The notes under the pieces are model-generated. The model saw only the letters and a list, made by a program, of their open reading frames with translations, did no database searches and was not told the DNA's origin. Shown in pieces: positions 1-9,376 of a stretch of DNA of 34,595 nucleotides. A program made the translations under genes and the position numbers. This stretch comes from Tissierella sp. Its GTDB lineage: Bacteria; Bacillota; Clostridia; Tissierellales; Tissierellaceae. Location of the stretch: positions 1-34,595 of the forward strand of contig NZ_JARIEF010000050.1 of the NCBI RefSeq assembly GCF_029266915.1, written 5' to 3'. The first letter of the stretch is position 1. Each line of letters opens with the position of its first letter.

Positions 1-924
1 GCAACTGAGAGTCGAATGGATACGGTTTGTGTAGTTGATGACAAACTAGGAGAAGAAAAACTTGACATTGTAGAGTTTAGAAACTTAAAAAAGGGAGATA
101 AAGTTGTAATAGGAAGAAGTGAAGATGGAACAGAAGGTATATATATGTGGACAGGAGGATTTATTGCAGACGAGATTCGGGAGGAGAATTTTGCCTTTAG
201 ATCGGGTAGATCTAGGGAAACAGCTTTTTCAATTGACTATGATAATTTATATAAAGTTTTAAAACATGAAAAAGAAAATAATGGGTATATTACTTTAGTG
301 GTAGGTGCAGCTATAGTTTTAGATAAAGACTCGCGAAAATCTTTAGAAAATTTAATAAGAAATGGATATGTAGATGCAATATTTTGCGGAACTGAAACTG
401 CGGCTTTTGATTTAGAAAGAGGGATATTTGGAACCACTTGGGGCCAGGAAAGGTTTACAAGCCAGCAAAATACAACTCAAAACCTCTATGATACTATAAA
501 TCTTGCGAGACGCCATGGTTCAAGTAAAGCTTTAGTAGAATCGGGATTAGTAAAAGATGGATTTATTAAGGCGGCCATAGAGTGCGGAGTAAGTGTAGTT
601 ATACCAGGGACTATAAGAGATCAATTTTCTCTTCCGGAAACTATTAATAATGTTTATGACGGACAAGATGCGATGAGAAAGCATGCTCGTAAAACATCGA
701 CCTTTATAATGATGGGTTCTATTTTGTATACTATAGCTACTGGAAACATGACTGCATCCTACAATGAGTTCGATGGAAAGATAAGATCGATTTATATGTA
801 TACTATAGATATTCAAGAGTTCTCTGTAAACAAGCTATCAGACAGAGGAACCCTTACAGCAGTTACTATGGTTACAAATGCGCAGGATTTTATAAGAAAT
901 GTAGATAGAGCATTAAATGGTTAA
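1..924 (+). CDS. LOR/SDH (TIGR00300) family protein, ornithine cyclodeaminase-like; 5' partial
   Basis: This is the C-terminal 307 residues of a protein whose start lies left of the window: the frame is open from base 1, and the first ATG (position 16) has no ribosome binding site. The sequence fits the LOR/SDH conserved domain (TIGR00300, AgrE C-terminal type), which binds NAD and in archaeal and cyanobacterial members converts ornithine to proline plus ammonia. Recognisable blocks are VVGAAIVLDK, GYVDAIFCGTETAAFDLE, GTTWGQ, PGTIRDQFSLPE, QDAMRKH and MMGSILYTIATGN. Full-length members are about 400 residues, so roughly 100 are missing. The substrate is inferred from the family only. A 49-base gap separates it from the ABC exporter and shows no clear terminator. 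Confidence 0.75.
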   Translation, partial: ATESRMDTVCVVDDKLGEEKLDIVEFRNLKKGDKVVIGRSEDGTEGIYMWTGGFIADEIREENFAFRSGRSRETAFSIDYDNLYKVLKHEKENNGYITLVVGAAIVLDKDSRKSLENLIRNGYVDAIFCGTETAAFDLERGIFGTTWGQERFTSQQNTTQNLYDTINLARRHGSSKALVESGLVKDGFIKAAIECGVSVVIPGTIRDQFSLPETINNVYDGQDAMRKHARKTSTFIMMGSILYTIATGNMTASYNEFDGKIRSIYMYTIDIQEFSVNKLSDRGTLTAVTMVTNAQDFIRNVDRALNG

Positions 925-973
925 CATGAAGATAGATTTACTTAAGAAAAATCATACATTATGAGGAGGATTT

Positions 974-2716
974 ATGTTTAAGAAATTTTCGTGGTTTATT
1001 TCCTATTATAAAACTCAATATATACTAGCAATAGTTTTTTTACTCTTGAGTAATATAGTTGGACTAATACCACCTTATATAACAGGAAGATTGACAGATA
1101 TGATATTTGAGGACTCGATTGCTTTAAATACATTTTTAAGTATTTTAGCTTTAAATGTAGGTGTGATAATTATAAAATATTTCTTTGCCCTGGGTTGGAG
1201 CTACTTTACCTTTAGAGCCGGCAACGAGATAGATTATAAAACGAGAGATAATTTAATGACAAAGTTTTTAGGACAATCACTTAAGTTTTTTGAAAAGAAC
1301 TCTACAGGATCTCTTATGGGGAAATCTACTAATGATGTAGACAGTATAAGCAATCTAGCTGGGATTGGAACGCTGAGTTTGTTTGACTCGACTGCTTTTC
1401 CCATTGTTATAATTATAATGATGATGGTAGTAGTCGATGTTAAGCTCACTTTAGCTGCTATAGTACCCCTTCCAATACTTGCCTACTTGAGTATATGGAT
1501 CGGTGACAGGATACTTGCAAGGTGGGATAAGGTTCAAAGAGCTTTTGACAGACTAAACACAAATGTCTTAGAAGATATAGAAGGAATAAGAAATATTCGA
1601 GTTTATAATCTTCAAGAATCCAGACTAAAAGAGTTTGAAGAAAGTGGAGAAAATCTGCTAGAGACCAATATGGAAGTTGTAAAATATCAAGCCCTGCTAA
1701 CACCAGTTCAAAGAATTATACCAGCATTTACATTTATAATAGGAATAAGTTATGGAGCTATTTTAATTTCCAAAGGAGAAATTACTATAGGACAGTTAAT
1801 TTCATTTACCTATTATTTAAATATGTTAGTATGGCCTATGCATGCTTTTGGAAATTTTATTAATTTAAAACAGCAGGCAAATGCCTCAATGGATAGAGTA
1901 CAAGAAGTTTTAGATTATGAAGAAGATATTGTAGATTCTAAAGGAGCTATAGAATTAACTGCCAGTCCTAGTATAGAATTTATAAATCATAGTTTTAAAT
2001 ATCCATCGTCAAGTGAAGAGGTTTTAAAGGATATTTCTATTAAACTCCAGCAAGGTAAGTCACTGGGAGTATTAGGAAAGACAGGATCAGGCAAATCAAC
2101 TCTTGTAAAACAATTGTTGCATCTCTACCCTATGGAAACAGAAGACATATATATAAATGGAGATAAGCTAGATCGATATACTATAGCTAGTATTAGGGAA
2201 AAGATTGGATATGTACCACAAAAGCATATGATATTTTCGAAAAGCATCAGAGATAATATAAAACTTTCTAAACCTGATGCTAGCGATGAAGAAGTAATGG
2301 CAGCTATTAGACTTGCAGATTTTGAAAAAGATTTAAAGATTTTTCCTAAAGGATTGGACACTCTTTGCGGTGAGCGGGGTATTTCACTTTCAGGAGGACA
2401 AAACCAGAGAATTGGTGTTGCAAGAGCCTTCTTAAAGGAGCCTGATATTCTAATCTTAGATGATGCTATGAGCGCAGTGGATGGAAGAACAGAAAAAAAC
2501 ATCATCAGCAATATAAATAAAAGCAGGGAAGGAAAAACTATGATTATTTCAAGTCATAGGATAAGCCAGATAAAAGATTTGGATGAAATAATAGTACTAG
2601 AAGAAGGTAGTATAGTAGAAAGAGGTACTCATGAGAGACTAATTAAAGAAGGAAAGTGGTACGCTAAACAGTATCAAAATCAGTCAGCAAGGAGTCAATT
2701 TGATGAAGAAGAATAG
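974..2716 (+). CDS. Heterodimeric ABC exporter, subunit with degenerate ATP site (BmrC/YheI-like)
   Basis: A 580-residue half-transporter with an N-terminal six-helix exporter domain (about residues 1-310) and a C-terminal nucleotide-binding domain. Visible motifs are Walker A GKTGSGKST, Q-loop VPQKHMIF, an intact signature LSGGQNQR, Walker B ILILDDAMSAVD and H-loop SSHRIS. The residue after Walker B is Asp instead of the catalytic Glu. That is the hallmark of the BmrC/LmrC/TM287 subunit of heterodimeric exporters, which pump drugs or lipophilic compounds. AGGAGG lies 7 bases before the ATG. The gene overlaps the partner subunit by 17 bases, so the two are very likely translated together. The exported substrate cannot be read from the sequence. 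Confidence 0.9.
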   Translation: MFKKFSWFISYYKTQYILAIVFLLLSNIVGLIPPYITGRLTDMIFEDSIALNTFLSILALNVGVIIIKYFFALGWSYFTFRAGNEIDYKTRDNLMTKFLGQSLKFFEKNSTGSLMGKSTNDVDSISNLAGIGTLSLFDSTAFPIVIIIMMMVVVDVKLTLAAIVPLPILAYLSIWIGDRILARWDKVQRAFDRLNTNVLEDIEGIRNIRVYNLQESRLKEFEESGENLLETNMEVVKYQALLTPVQRIIPAFTFIIGISYGAILISKGEITIGQLISFTYYLNMLVWPMHAFGNFINLKQQANASMDRVQEVLDYEEDIVDSKGAIELTASPSIEFINHSFKYPSSSEEVLKDISIKLQQGKSLGVLGKTGSGKSTLVKQLLHLYPMETEDIYINGDKLDRYTIASIREKIGYVPQKHMIFSKSIRDNIKLSKPDASDEEVMAAIRLADFEKDLKIFPKGLDTLCGERGISLSGGQNQRIGVARAFLKEPDILILDDAMSAVDGRTEKNIISNINKSREGKTMIISSHRISQIKDLDEIIVLEEGSIVERGTHERLIKEGKWYAKQYQNQSARSQFDEEE

Positions 2717-4466
2717 AAAAAAGATGAATAATATGAGAAGTGAATTAGTAACAAGCACCTTGAAAAAGTATGCCATAGATGAGAAGAAATCTCTAGCTAG
2801 CGGATTAGTGCTTTCCTTGATTCGTACAGCTATGGAGATAATAGGACCTTTAATTATTGGTTTTATCCTTAATAATTATATAAAACTTGATTTAAAAAGA
2901 GGAGATTTCATATCTATTATAAAGCTGCTCACCATCTACTTGATAGTTTATCTATTGAGCGGTTTGTTCAGTAATCTGGCGCTTGTATCATTTCAAAAAG
3001 CAGCCAATAAGATTGCTTTTAGCGTTCAAAAGGATGTATATAAGCATGTAACAAAACTTCCAGTATCATACTTTGATAGTCTACCAGCGGGAAGTATAGT
3101 ATCTAGAATTACAAATGATACCAACAAGCTTAAGATGATGTTCCAGCTTATACTGGCAGATATGACCACTTCAACGATTATGATTGTAAGTTTATTCGCT
3201 ATGATACTGTTTACAAATTTAGCAGTTGGAATAATGTTGCTAACACTTGCGCCTATAATATATATTATATTTAATGATTTAAGATATAAAACGGCAAAAT
3301 ATACTACCCTCAATAGAAATTATGTAGGAGATATAAACTCAAGTATCAATGAGAACATACAAAATATGGAGATTATTCAATCTTTTAATAAGGAAGATTG
3401 GATAAAGCAAGAGTTCGATGAGATAAATGATAAGATCTTTGAAACAAATCTAGAAATAACTAAGGTTAGAAGCTACGGAGGATACCGGGCTATTGATATA
3501 ATAAGTTATTTTGGAACAGTTATAGTCTTGCTCTATTTTGGAGTTGGAAAGATAACCGGAAACTATGCAGTAACTATTGGTAGCATGTATATATCAATAG
3601 ACTATGTCACTAAGATATTTAATAATATAAATACAGTGGTAACAAGATTTGGAGAGTTAGAACAATCCTATGCTTCTGCAACGCATATATTTGATTTATT
3701 GGAACTAGAGCAAATGGATGAATTGACAGGAGACTTAAAAGATATTAGGGGCGATGTAAGATTTAAAGATGTTTCTTTTGCCTATGTTGAAGAAGATGTT
3801 TTAAGAGGGGTAGACTTTGAGGTTAAAAGTGGAGAGACAATAGCATTTGTAGGTTCTACTGGTAGTGGAAAAAGTACTATAATAAACCTTCTTCTAAACT
3901 TTTATAGTCCAAGACTTGGAAATGTCTATATCGATGGCAAGGATATAAAGAATATAAATAGAAATCAACTTAGAAAAGAGATGGCAGTAGTTCTTCAAGA
4001 CGCTTTTCTTTTTGAAACTAATATCAAAGATAATATAAGACTCGATAATAAAACTTATACTGACAGTGATGTTGAAGCGGCACTTATAGATGTTGGTGGA
4101 GAAGCTTTAGTTAAACGAGGTATAGATCAAAAAATATTTGAAAAAGGAAACAATCTTAGTCAAGGAGAGAAACAATTGATTTCTTTTGCAAGAGCCTATA
4201 TAAGAAATCCAAAGATTTTAATCCTAGATGAAGCTACGTCTAATATTGATACTGAAACAGAGAGGATTATTCAAAAAGGAATCCAAAAGCTAAAGGAAGA
4301 TCGTACAACCTTTATAATAGCCCATAGACTCTCCACCATAAAAGATGTAGATAAGATTATAGTTCTTCATAAGGGCAAGATAATAGAAAGAGGAGACCAC
4401 AACTCACTAATGCTAGAAGATGGTTTCTACAAGAATATGTATGATGAACAAATGAGAAATCAATAA
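2700..4466 (+). CDS. Heterodimeric ABC exporter, catalytic-Glu subunit (BmrD/YheH-like)
   Basis: A 588-residue partner of the preceding half-transporter, with an N-terminal transmembrane domain and a C-terminal ATPase domain. Motifs are Walker A STGSGKST, Q-loop VVLQDAFLFE, Walker B ILILDEATSNID with the catalytic Glu, and H-loop AHRLST. Its signature reads LSQGEKQ instead of LSGGQ, so it forms the degenerate ATP site together with the Asp-type Walker B of the upstream subunit. The same division of labour is known in BmrCD and TM287/288. AAGGAG sits about 8 bases before the tandem ATG ATG; the first is taken as the start. A terminator follows. Confidence 0.9.
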   Translation: MMKKNRKKMNNMRSELVTSTLKKYAIDEKKSLASGLVLSLIRTAMEIIGPLIIGFILNNYIKLDLKRGDFISIIKLLTIYLIVYLLSGLFSNLALVSFQKAANKIAFSVQKDVYKHVTKLPVSYFDSLPAGSIVSRITNDTNKLKMMFQLILADMTTSTIMIVSLFAMILFTNLAVGIMLLTLAPIIYIIFNDLRYKTAKYTTLNRNYVGDINSSINENIQNMEIIQSFNKEDWIKQEFDEINDKIFETNLEITKVRSYGGYRAIDIISYFGTVIVLLYFGVGKITGNYAVTIGSMYISIDYVTKIFNNINTVVTRFGELEQSYASATHIFDLLELEQMDELTGDLKDIRGDVRFKDVSFAYVEEDVLRGVDFEVKSGETIAFVGSTGSGKSTIINLLLNFYSPRLGNVYIDGKDIKNINRNQLRKEMAVVLQDAFLFETNIKDNIRLDNKTYTDSDVEAALIDVGGEALVKRGIDQKIFEKGNNLSQGEKQLISFARAYIRNPKILILDEATSNIDTETERIIQKGIQKLKEDRTTFIIAHRLSTIKDVDKIIVLHKGKIIERGDHNSLMLEDGFYKNMYDEQMRNQ

Positions 4467-4504
4467 AAGCTCTAAAATATAATAATATTTTAGAAAAGAA
4501 TACT

Positions 4505-4534
4505 AAAAAAGGCAGAGAGATTTCTGCCTTTTTT
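4505..4534 (+). terminator. Intrinsic terminator after the ABC exporter pair
   Basis: GGCAGA (4511-4516) pairs with TCTGCC (4523-4528), flanked by an A-run on the left and six T on the right. It lies about 40 bases after the stop of the second ABC subunit. Confidence 0.85.
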
Positions 4535-4691
4535 CTTTGGAGAAATTTACATCTAGAAAATTATTTCTATATCTTTAAAATATCTTTAAAAAAAAGTGTA
4601 ACTTCTATATAAAACTCTATATAATAGCACAAAATAACCGGATATTTGATATAATAAACTTAAGAAAAAGAATTGATTGGAGGGCGAGTGT

Positions 4692-6656
4692 ATGCAGCAG
4701 AAATATTTAGAACTTTTAGCAAAAACTTATCCAGATATATCATCTGCAACAACTGAAATAATTAACTTGCAGGCAATTCTTAATCTACCTAAAGGAACTG
4801 AACATTTTATAACAGATATTCATGGTGAAAATGAAAAGTTTCAACATATATTAAGGAATTGCTCAGGTGCAATTAAGCGAAGGATAGAAGAAGAATTTTC
4901 TTATGAACTTAGTATTCTAGAGAAAAAAGATCTAGCTATGCTAATTTATTATCCCGAATTTAAATTGAAGCAAAACAATTATAAAGAAAATGGCAATAAA
5001 AGTGAAAAGGAAAAAGAAGATTGGAAGCGTATGACTATATATAGACTGGTAGTACTGTGTAAGAATGTTTCATCAAAATATTCAAGGTCTAAGGTTCGTA
5101 AAGCCTTGCCTCGAGCTTTTGCTTATATCATGGAAGAGCTAATGACAGGACATCCCAAAGATCCAAATCAAAAGGCTTACTATGAGTCAATAGTAACAGA
5201 AGTTATAAGAGCAGAAATAGCAGATGAGCTAATAATAGCCTTGTCTAATTTGATTCATAGGTTGGCGGTAGATCACCTTCATGTAATTGGAGATATATAT
5301 GATCGTGGTGCATATCCCCATATCATTATGGATACCTTGATGGAGCATCATTCAGTTGATATTCAGTGGGGCAACCATGATATCCTATGGATGGGAGCTG
5401 CAGCAGGTAATACATCGTCTATTGCAAATGTTATTAGAATTTCTGCTAAATATGGAAATCTTAGTGTTTTAGAAGAAGGTTATGGAATAAACCTAGTACC
5501 CTTAGTAACTTTTGCGATGAAGTTCTATGAAAATGATCCTTGTGAATCTTTTAAGATAGATCTTCAAAATTCCGAATCCAAAGATCAGGATACTTCTTTA
5601 GGAGAGAAGATACATAAAGCCATATCGATTATTCAATTTAAACTAGAGGGTCAGTTAATTGATAAGTACCCTGAGTTCGAGATGGAAAACCGTAAATTTT
5701 TAGATAAGATAGATATAGAAAAAGGTCAAGTTAGAATAGATGGTAAGAACTATAGGCTAAAGGATAAAAATTTCCCGACTATAGATTTTAAAGATCCCTA
5801 TATGTTAACCACAGAAGAGCTATCCTTGGTAGATCAGCTTAGGAATTCATTTACCCAATGTGAAAAACTTCAAAAGCATATACATTTCCTTTACAGCAAG
5901 GGAACTTTATATAAAAGATATAATGGAAATCTACTTTATCATGGCTGCGTTCCTATGAATAGAGATGGAAGTTTTAAAAAGGTAAATATTTTTGGGAAAG
6001 AATACAGCGGAAAAAAACTATATGATGTACTTGAAGGTTATGCTATAAAAGCATATTATTCTCAAAAAAGACAAGAAAAAGAAGAAGGATTAGCCATGCT
6101 TTGGTTTACTTGGATAAGCGGAAACTCGCCAGTCTTTGGTAAAGAAAAAATGGCAACCTTTGAGAGATACTTTGTAGATGACCCGGAGCTTATAAAAGAA
6201 AAGAATAATCCTTATTATGACTTTGTAGAATCAGAAGAAGTTATTAATAGAATTATAATTGAATTTGGATTAGATCCGGCTATAGCTCATATAGTTAATG
6301 GACATATGCCGGTTAAAGTAAAAAAAGGTGAGTCGCCCATAAAGTGCGGAGGAAAATTGCTGATGATTGACGGAGGTTTTTCAAAAGCCTATCAAAATGT
6401 AACAGGCATAGCTGGTTATACTTTGATCTATAATTCCTATGGCTTTATCCTAGCAGCCCATGAAAAGTTCGGTTCAATGGAAGAAGCTGTTTCAAAGGGT
6501 AAGGATATAAGTTCACACACTGTAGTGGTAGAAAAAGTAGTCGATAGAAAATTGGTAAAAGATACAGATATAGGTGAAAGATTAAAAGCCGAAAGTGACA
6601 GTCTAGAGAGACTAGTTAAGGCATATAGAAGTGGAAGTATTCTTGAATCTAGATAA
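4692..6656 (+). CDS. fbp: Fructose-1,6-bisphosphatase, class III
   Basis: Hydrolyses fructose 1,6-bisphosphate to fructose 6-phosphate in gluconeogenesis. It is a cytosolic metallophosphatase of the Firmicutes class III type (Bacillus subtilis Fbp/YydE). The 654-residue length matches that family. The calcineurin-like metal motifs are present: TDIHGE near the N-terminus, GDIYDRG, WGNHDILWMG, and later NGHMPVK and MIDGGFSKAYQ. The frame stays open from a TTG at 4677, but GGAGGG at 4679-4684 places the ribosome 7 bases before the ATG at 4692, so that ATG is taken as the start. It is monocistronic in appearance, with an AT-rich promoter region and TATAAT-like hexamers upstream. Confidence 0.95.
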   Translation: MQQKYLELLAKTYPDISSATTEIINLQAILNLPKGTEHFITDIHGENEKFQHILRNCSGAIKRRIEEEFSYELSILEKKDLAMLIYYPEFKLKQNNYKENGNKSEKEKEDWKRMTIYRLVVLCKNVSSKYSRSKVRKALPRAFAYIMEELMTGHPKDPNQKAYYESIVTEVIRAEIADELIIALSNLIHRLAVDHLHVIGDIYDRGAYPHIIMDTLMEHHSVDIQWGNHDILWMGAAAGNTSSIANVIRISAKYGNLSVLEEGYGINLVPLVTFAMKFYENDPCESFKIDLQNSESKDQDTSLGEKIHKAISIIQFKLEGQLIDKYPEFEMENRKFLDKIDIEKGQVRIDGKNYRLKDKNFPTIDFKDPYMLTTEELSLVDQLRNSFTQCEKLQKHIHFLYSKGTLYKRYNGNLLYHGCVPMNRDGSFKKVNIFGKEYSGKKLYDVLEGYAIKAYYSQKRQEKEEGLAMLWFTWISGNSPVFGKEKMATFERYFVDDPELIKEKNNPYYDFVESEEVINRIIIEFGLDPAIAHIVNGHMPVKVKKGESPIKCGGKLLMIDGGFSKAYQNVTGIAGYTLIYNSYGFILAAHEKFGSMEEAVSKGKDISSHTVVVEKVVDRKLVKDTDIGERLKAESDSLERLVKAYRSGSILESR

Positions 6657-6716
6657 AGTTATTTAAAATGAAATCGATAGATAAGAATAGTAACTAAACC
6701 AAAGGAGGCAGCCACA

Positions 6717-7397
6717 TTGCTCAGAAAAATGAGAAGATTATTTTCAATGATTCTACTAACTTCAATTATATTAATAGGTTTTAAAGTTTTACCCTTTATA
6801 GCTAAAAAAGTTATATCATCGGAAAATCCTATAGCGTTAGGTAAAACTATAGTTATAGATGCAGGACACGGAGGACATGATGGAGGGACTATTGGAGTTA
6901 ATGGTAGTTATGAAAAAGATATAAATTTAGAGATATCACAAAAAATAATTAAAAAATTGCAAGCTAAAGGCTATGAAGTTATCTCAACTAGAGATAATGA
7001 TGAATATATTGATAATATTGAGAGGGCAAGACTTGCCAATAGAAGTTCAAGTGATGTATTCCTTAGTATTCACTGCAATGCTTTAGAAAATAATGACTAT
7101 ATAAGCGGAGCTCAAGTTCTTTATTATCCAGATAAGAATAAGGGAAATCAAGATTTAAATAATAAAAACATGGCAGAAACTATGATGAATTCAATAGTGT
7201 CTGCGACGGGTGTTATAGATAAGGGAATAATTGAGAGGGAAGATTTAATAGTATTAAATCAAACCAATATGCCGGCTATGGTAGTTGAATGTGGATTTTT
7301 GTCTAATCCCAACGAAGAAAAACTTTTACTAAATTCTAGATATCAAAATAAGTTAGTAGATTCGATTATACAAGGCTTAGAAGACTATCTAAGATAA
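6717..7397 (+). CDS. cwlD: N-acetylmuramoyl-L-alanine amidase, CwlD-like
   Basis: A 226-residue Amidase_3 zinc hydrolase that cleaves the bond between muramic acid and L-alanine in peptidoglycan. An N-terminal basic stretch followed by a hydrophobic helix (about residues 8-25) looks like a signal anchor. Zinc and catalytic residues are visible in VIDAGHGGHDGG (His), the Glu of SYEKDINLEIS, SIHCNA (His) and VVECGFLSN (Glu). A single catalytic domain with no cell-wall-binding repeats and this length match CwlD, which acts in making muramic lactam in spore cortex. That role is inferred; a vegetative amidase is the alternative. GGAGG at 6704-6708 supports the TTG start with 8-base spacing; the next ATG is 12 bases further on. 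Confidence 0.8.
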   Translation: MLRKMRRLFSMILLTSIILIGFKVLPFIAKKVISSENPIALGKTIVIDAGHGGHDGGTIGVNGSYEKDINLEISQKIIKKLQAKGYEVISTRDNDEYIDNIERARLANRSSSDVFLSIHCNALENNDYISGAQVLYYPDKNKGNQDLNNKNMAETMMNSIVSATGVIDKGIIEREDLIVLNQTNMPAMVVECGFLSNPNEEKLLLNSRYQNKLVDSIIQGLEDYLR

Positions 7398-7524
7398 TAT
7401 ATTGGAATAGACAATAAATATAATCATTATAAACTATCTTTGATATAAATAATTAGGTTATAAATTTTATTGATCTAATTTATATGATAAGATTTATTGA
7501 ATCCTAAATATAAGAGGTGGAATT

Positions 7525-8205
7525 ATGAAATCTAAAAATACAGCCTTAAATATAATCATTATAATGATAGTATCAATATTTGTTATGTTTATAATTGAGT
7601 ATTTTATAGTTCCGGGTTACATAATAAAGTCTATATTTAAGATAAGTATGTTTTTCATAGTACCTCTTCTATATATCTGCTATGATAAGAGAATAAACCT
7701 AGCAGACTATTTTAGGATATATTCAAAAAAACAATTTATAAGTTCCCTACTTCTTGGTCTATCGACCTATTTTCTGATAGTAGGAGTCTACTTTATACTT
7801 ACCACCTATATCGACCTATCTCAAATAAGAGAAATCGTATATAGAAGTGATGATATCAATAGAAATAATTTCTTTTATGTCGCAATTTATATCTCTTTAC
7901 TGAACTCACTCTTAGAAGAGTTCTTTTTCAGAGGATTCTTATTTTTAAGTTTAAATAAAACTACAAGTAAGGTAAAGGCATATTTTATAAGTGCTTTAGC
8001 CTTTGGAATATATCATATAGGAATAATGGCCGATTGGTTTAATGCTATAATATTTCTCTTAGCGCTTATAGCTCTCTTTGGAGTTGGGTTTATATTTAAC
8101 TACTTAAATGAGGGTAATAAAAACATTTATAGCTCTTGGTTAGTTCATATGTTTGCTAACTTTGCACTTAATACTATAGGCCTTATTATATATGGGGTTT
8201 TTTAA
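7525..8205 (+). CDS. CPBP-family intramembrane glutamic endopeptidase (CAAX/Abi type)
   Basis: A 226-residue polytopic membrane protein with about seven hydrophobic segments. The three CPBP motifs are present: EEFFFRG (about residues 130-137), a second motif around FGIYHIG with His at about 163, and a third, WLVHMFANFALN, with His near 207. Family members are membrane-embedded proteases. In Firmicutes they are tied to bacteriocin immunity or protein processing, but the target here is unknown. GAGGTGG precedes the ATG. It stands alone, 127 bases after the amidase, and converges on the minus-strand aminotransferase across a shared hairpin. Confidence 0.85.
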   Translation: MKSKNTALNIIIIMIVSIFVMFIIEYFIVPGYIIKSIFKISMFFIVPLLYICYDKRINLADYFRIYSKKQFISSLLLGLSTYFLIVGVYFILTTYIDLSQIREIVYRSDDINRNNFFYVAIYISLLNSLLEEFFFRGFLFLSLNKTTSKVKAYFISALAFGIYHIGIMADWFNAIIFLLALIALFGVGFIFNYLNEGNKNIYSSWLVHMFANFALNTIGLIIYGVF

Positions 8206-8245
8206 AAGTCTCCGCCAGCAATCGAATTGCAGGTGAAGACTTTTT
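8204..8245. terminator. Long hairpin terminator between convergent genes
   Basis: Bases 8204-8222 pair with 8226-8244 around a three-base loop, with two mismatches and one G-T pair, followed by TTTTT on the + strand. It sits between the stop of the + strand protease gene and the stop of the minus-strand aminotransferase gene. The T-run is stronger on the + strand. Confidence 0.85.
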
Positions 8246-8248
8246 GTT

Positions 8249-9352
8249 TTATAAACAATTAAAGAAATAGTCTATTTCTTGTGGTGTATTAAAATATGAT
8301 GGACTTATCCTGATCATTCCATCTCGCAGAGTTACGATGATATTATTTTCTAAAAGTTTTTCATATAAAGCTTTATTAGCATCTTTTGATCCTAAGGTAA
8401 ATATAAGTATAGATGATCTTTCATATATGTTTTCGATGGGGCTTATTATTTTTATGTTTTTTTCTTGTAGACCGGATATTATTAGGTCTGTAAGCATGAT
8501 AATGTGTTTGTAAATATTTTCTACTCCTATCTCTTTTAAGAGCTCTAAGCCGGCACTCCATCCATAAAACAGTGAGTAGGCAATAGAACCAGTTTCAAAT
8601 CGACTGGCATCTAGATGGTAGTCTAACTCGACTGAATAGAGGTCAGCTGCAAACATACCGGGCAGGCTTGGAGTAATAAGTTCTTGGATATTCTTGTTTA
8701 CATAAATAAACCCAGTTCCAGGCATACCAAGAAGCCATTTGAATCCTGCACCAGCAAGTATATCTATTCCATCATCAATAACATTTATGGGAACAACACC
8801 TGCTCCTTGTATGCCATCTACTAGAAACAAAGCACCCTTAGCGTGGGCTATAGCGGATATATTCTTTAGGTCAGCTCGAAAACCTGTATTAAAGCTTACC
8901 GCAGCTAAGGATACTATTTTTGTGTTTTCATCAGTTAAAATTTCTACATCTTCTGGATTTATTCTATTGTTTTTATCTGGGTCTACAAATCTAATTTCAA
9001 CACCTTTGCTCTGGAGTGCTTTCCAGGGAAAGGAATTATTCCAGTGCTCATTGCGAGGAACTACAACATTATCGCCTTTATTCCAACCATAGCCTGCTGC
9101 AACCATGCTTATACCCATGCCTGTACTGCTTGTAAGTGCATATTCACTAGGCTGACCGCCAAGTAGATTAGCTAGACTCTCTCTGAGACTCTCTCTTACA
9201 GAGGGCTTATCTTGAGGAGCATGAAGGGCTAAATCCAAATATTGATCGATTCTAGTTTTTACATTTAAATTTAATGGAGATTCAGCAGCATTGTTAAGAA
9301 ATATATATTTTTCTGTTACAGGAAATAAGTTTCTAAAATTTTCTTTATCCAT
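8249..9352 (-). CDS. Aminotransferase class V family protein (cysteine desulfurase/selenocysteine lyase-like)
   Basis: A 367-residue PLP enzyme of fold type I. The cofactor lysine is visible in GAGFKWLLG (Lys at about residue 205), preceded by the PLP-phosphate region SSTGMG and the Asp motif LVDGIQGAG. No Cys sits in the usual desulfurase catalytic loop that I can identify, so an isopenicillin-N-epimerase-like or other lyase role is as likely as sulfur transfer. AAGGAG lies about 8 bases before the ATG. It starts 24 bases after the DUF362 ferredoxin protein on the same strand, so the two form an operon. The substrate is unknown. Confidence 0.8.
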   Translation of the reverse strand: MDKENFRNLFPVTEKYIFLNNAAESPLNLNVKTRIDQYLDLALHAPQDKPSVRESLRESLANLLGGQPSEYALTSSTGMGISMVAAGYGWNKGDNVVVPRNEHWNNSFPWKALQSKGVEIRFVDPDKNNRINPEDVEILTDENTKIVSLAAVSFNTGFRADLKNISAIAHAKGALFLVDGIQGAGVVPINVIDDGIDILAGAGFKWLLGMPGTGFIYVNKNIQELITPSLPGMFAADLYSVELDYHLDASRFETGSIAYSLFYGWSAGLELLKEIGVENIYKHIIMLTDLIISGLQEKNIKIISPIENIYERSSILIFTLGSKDANKALYEKLLENNIIVTLRDGMIRISPSYFNTPQEIDYFFNCL

Positions 9353-9376
9353 ATAGATCTCTCCTTATATTTTATT

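Noticed and set aside
926-964. Twelve-codon frame (MKIDLLKKNHTL) between the LOR/SDH and ABC genes
   Set aside because: No ribosome binding site and too short to support; treated as untranslated spacer.
2125-2511. A 128-codon open frame on the minus strand
   Set aside because: Shadow of the conserved ATPase domain of the ABC exporter subunit on the + strand.
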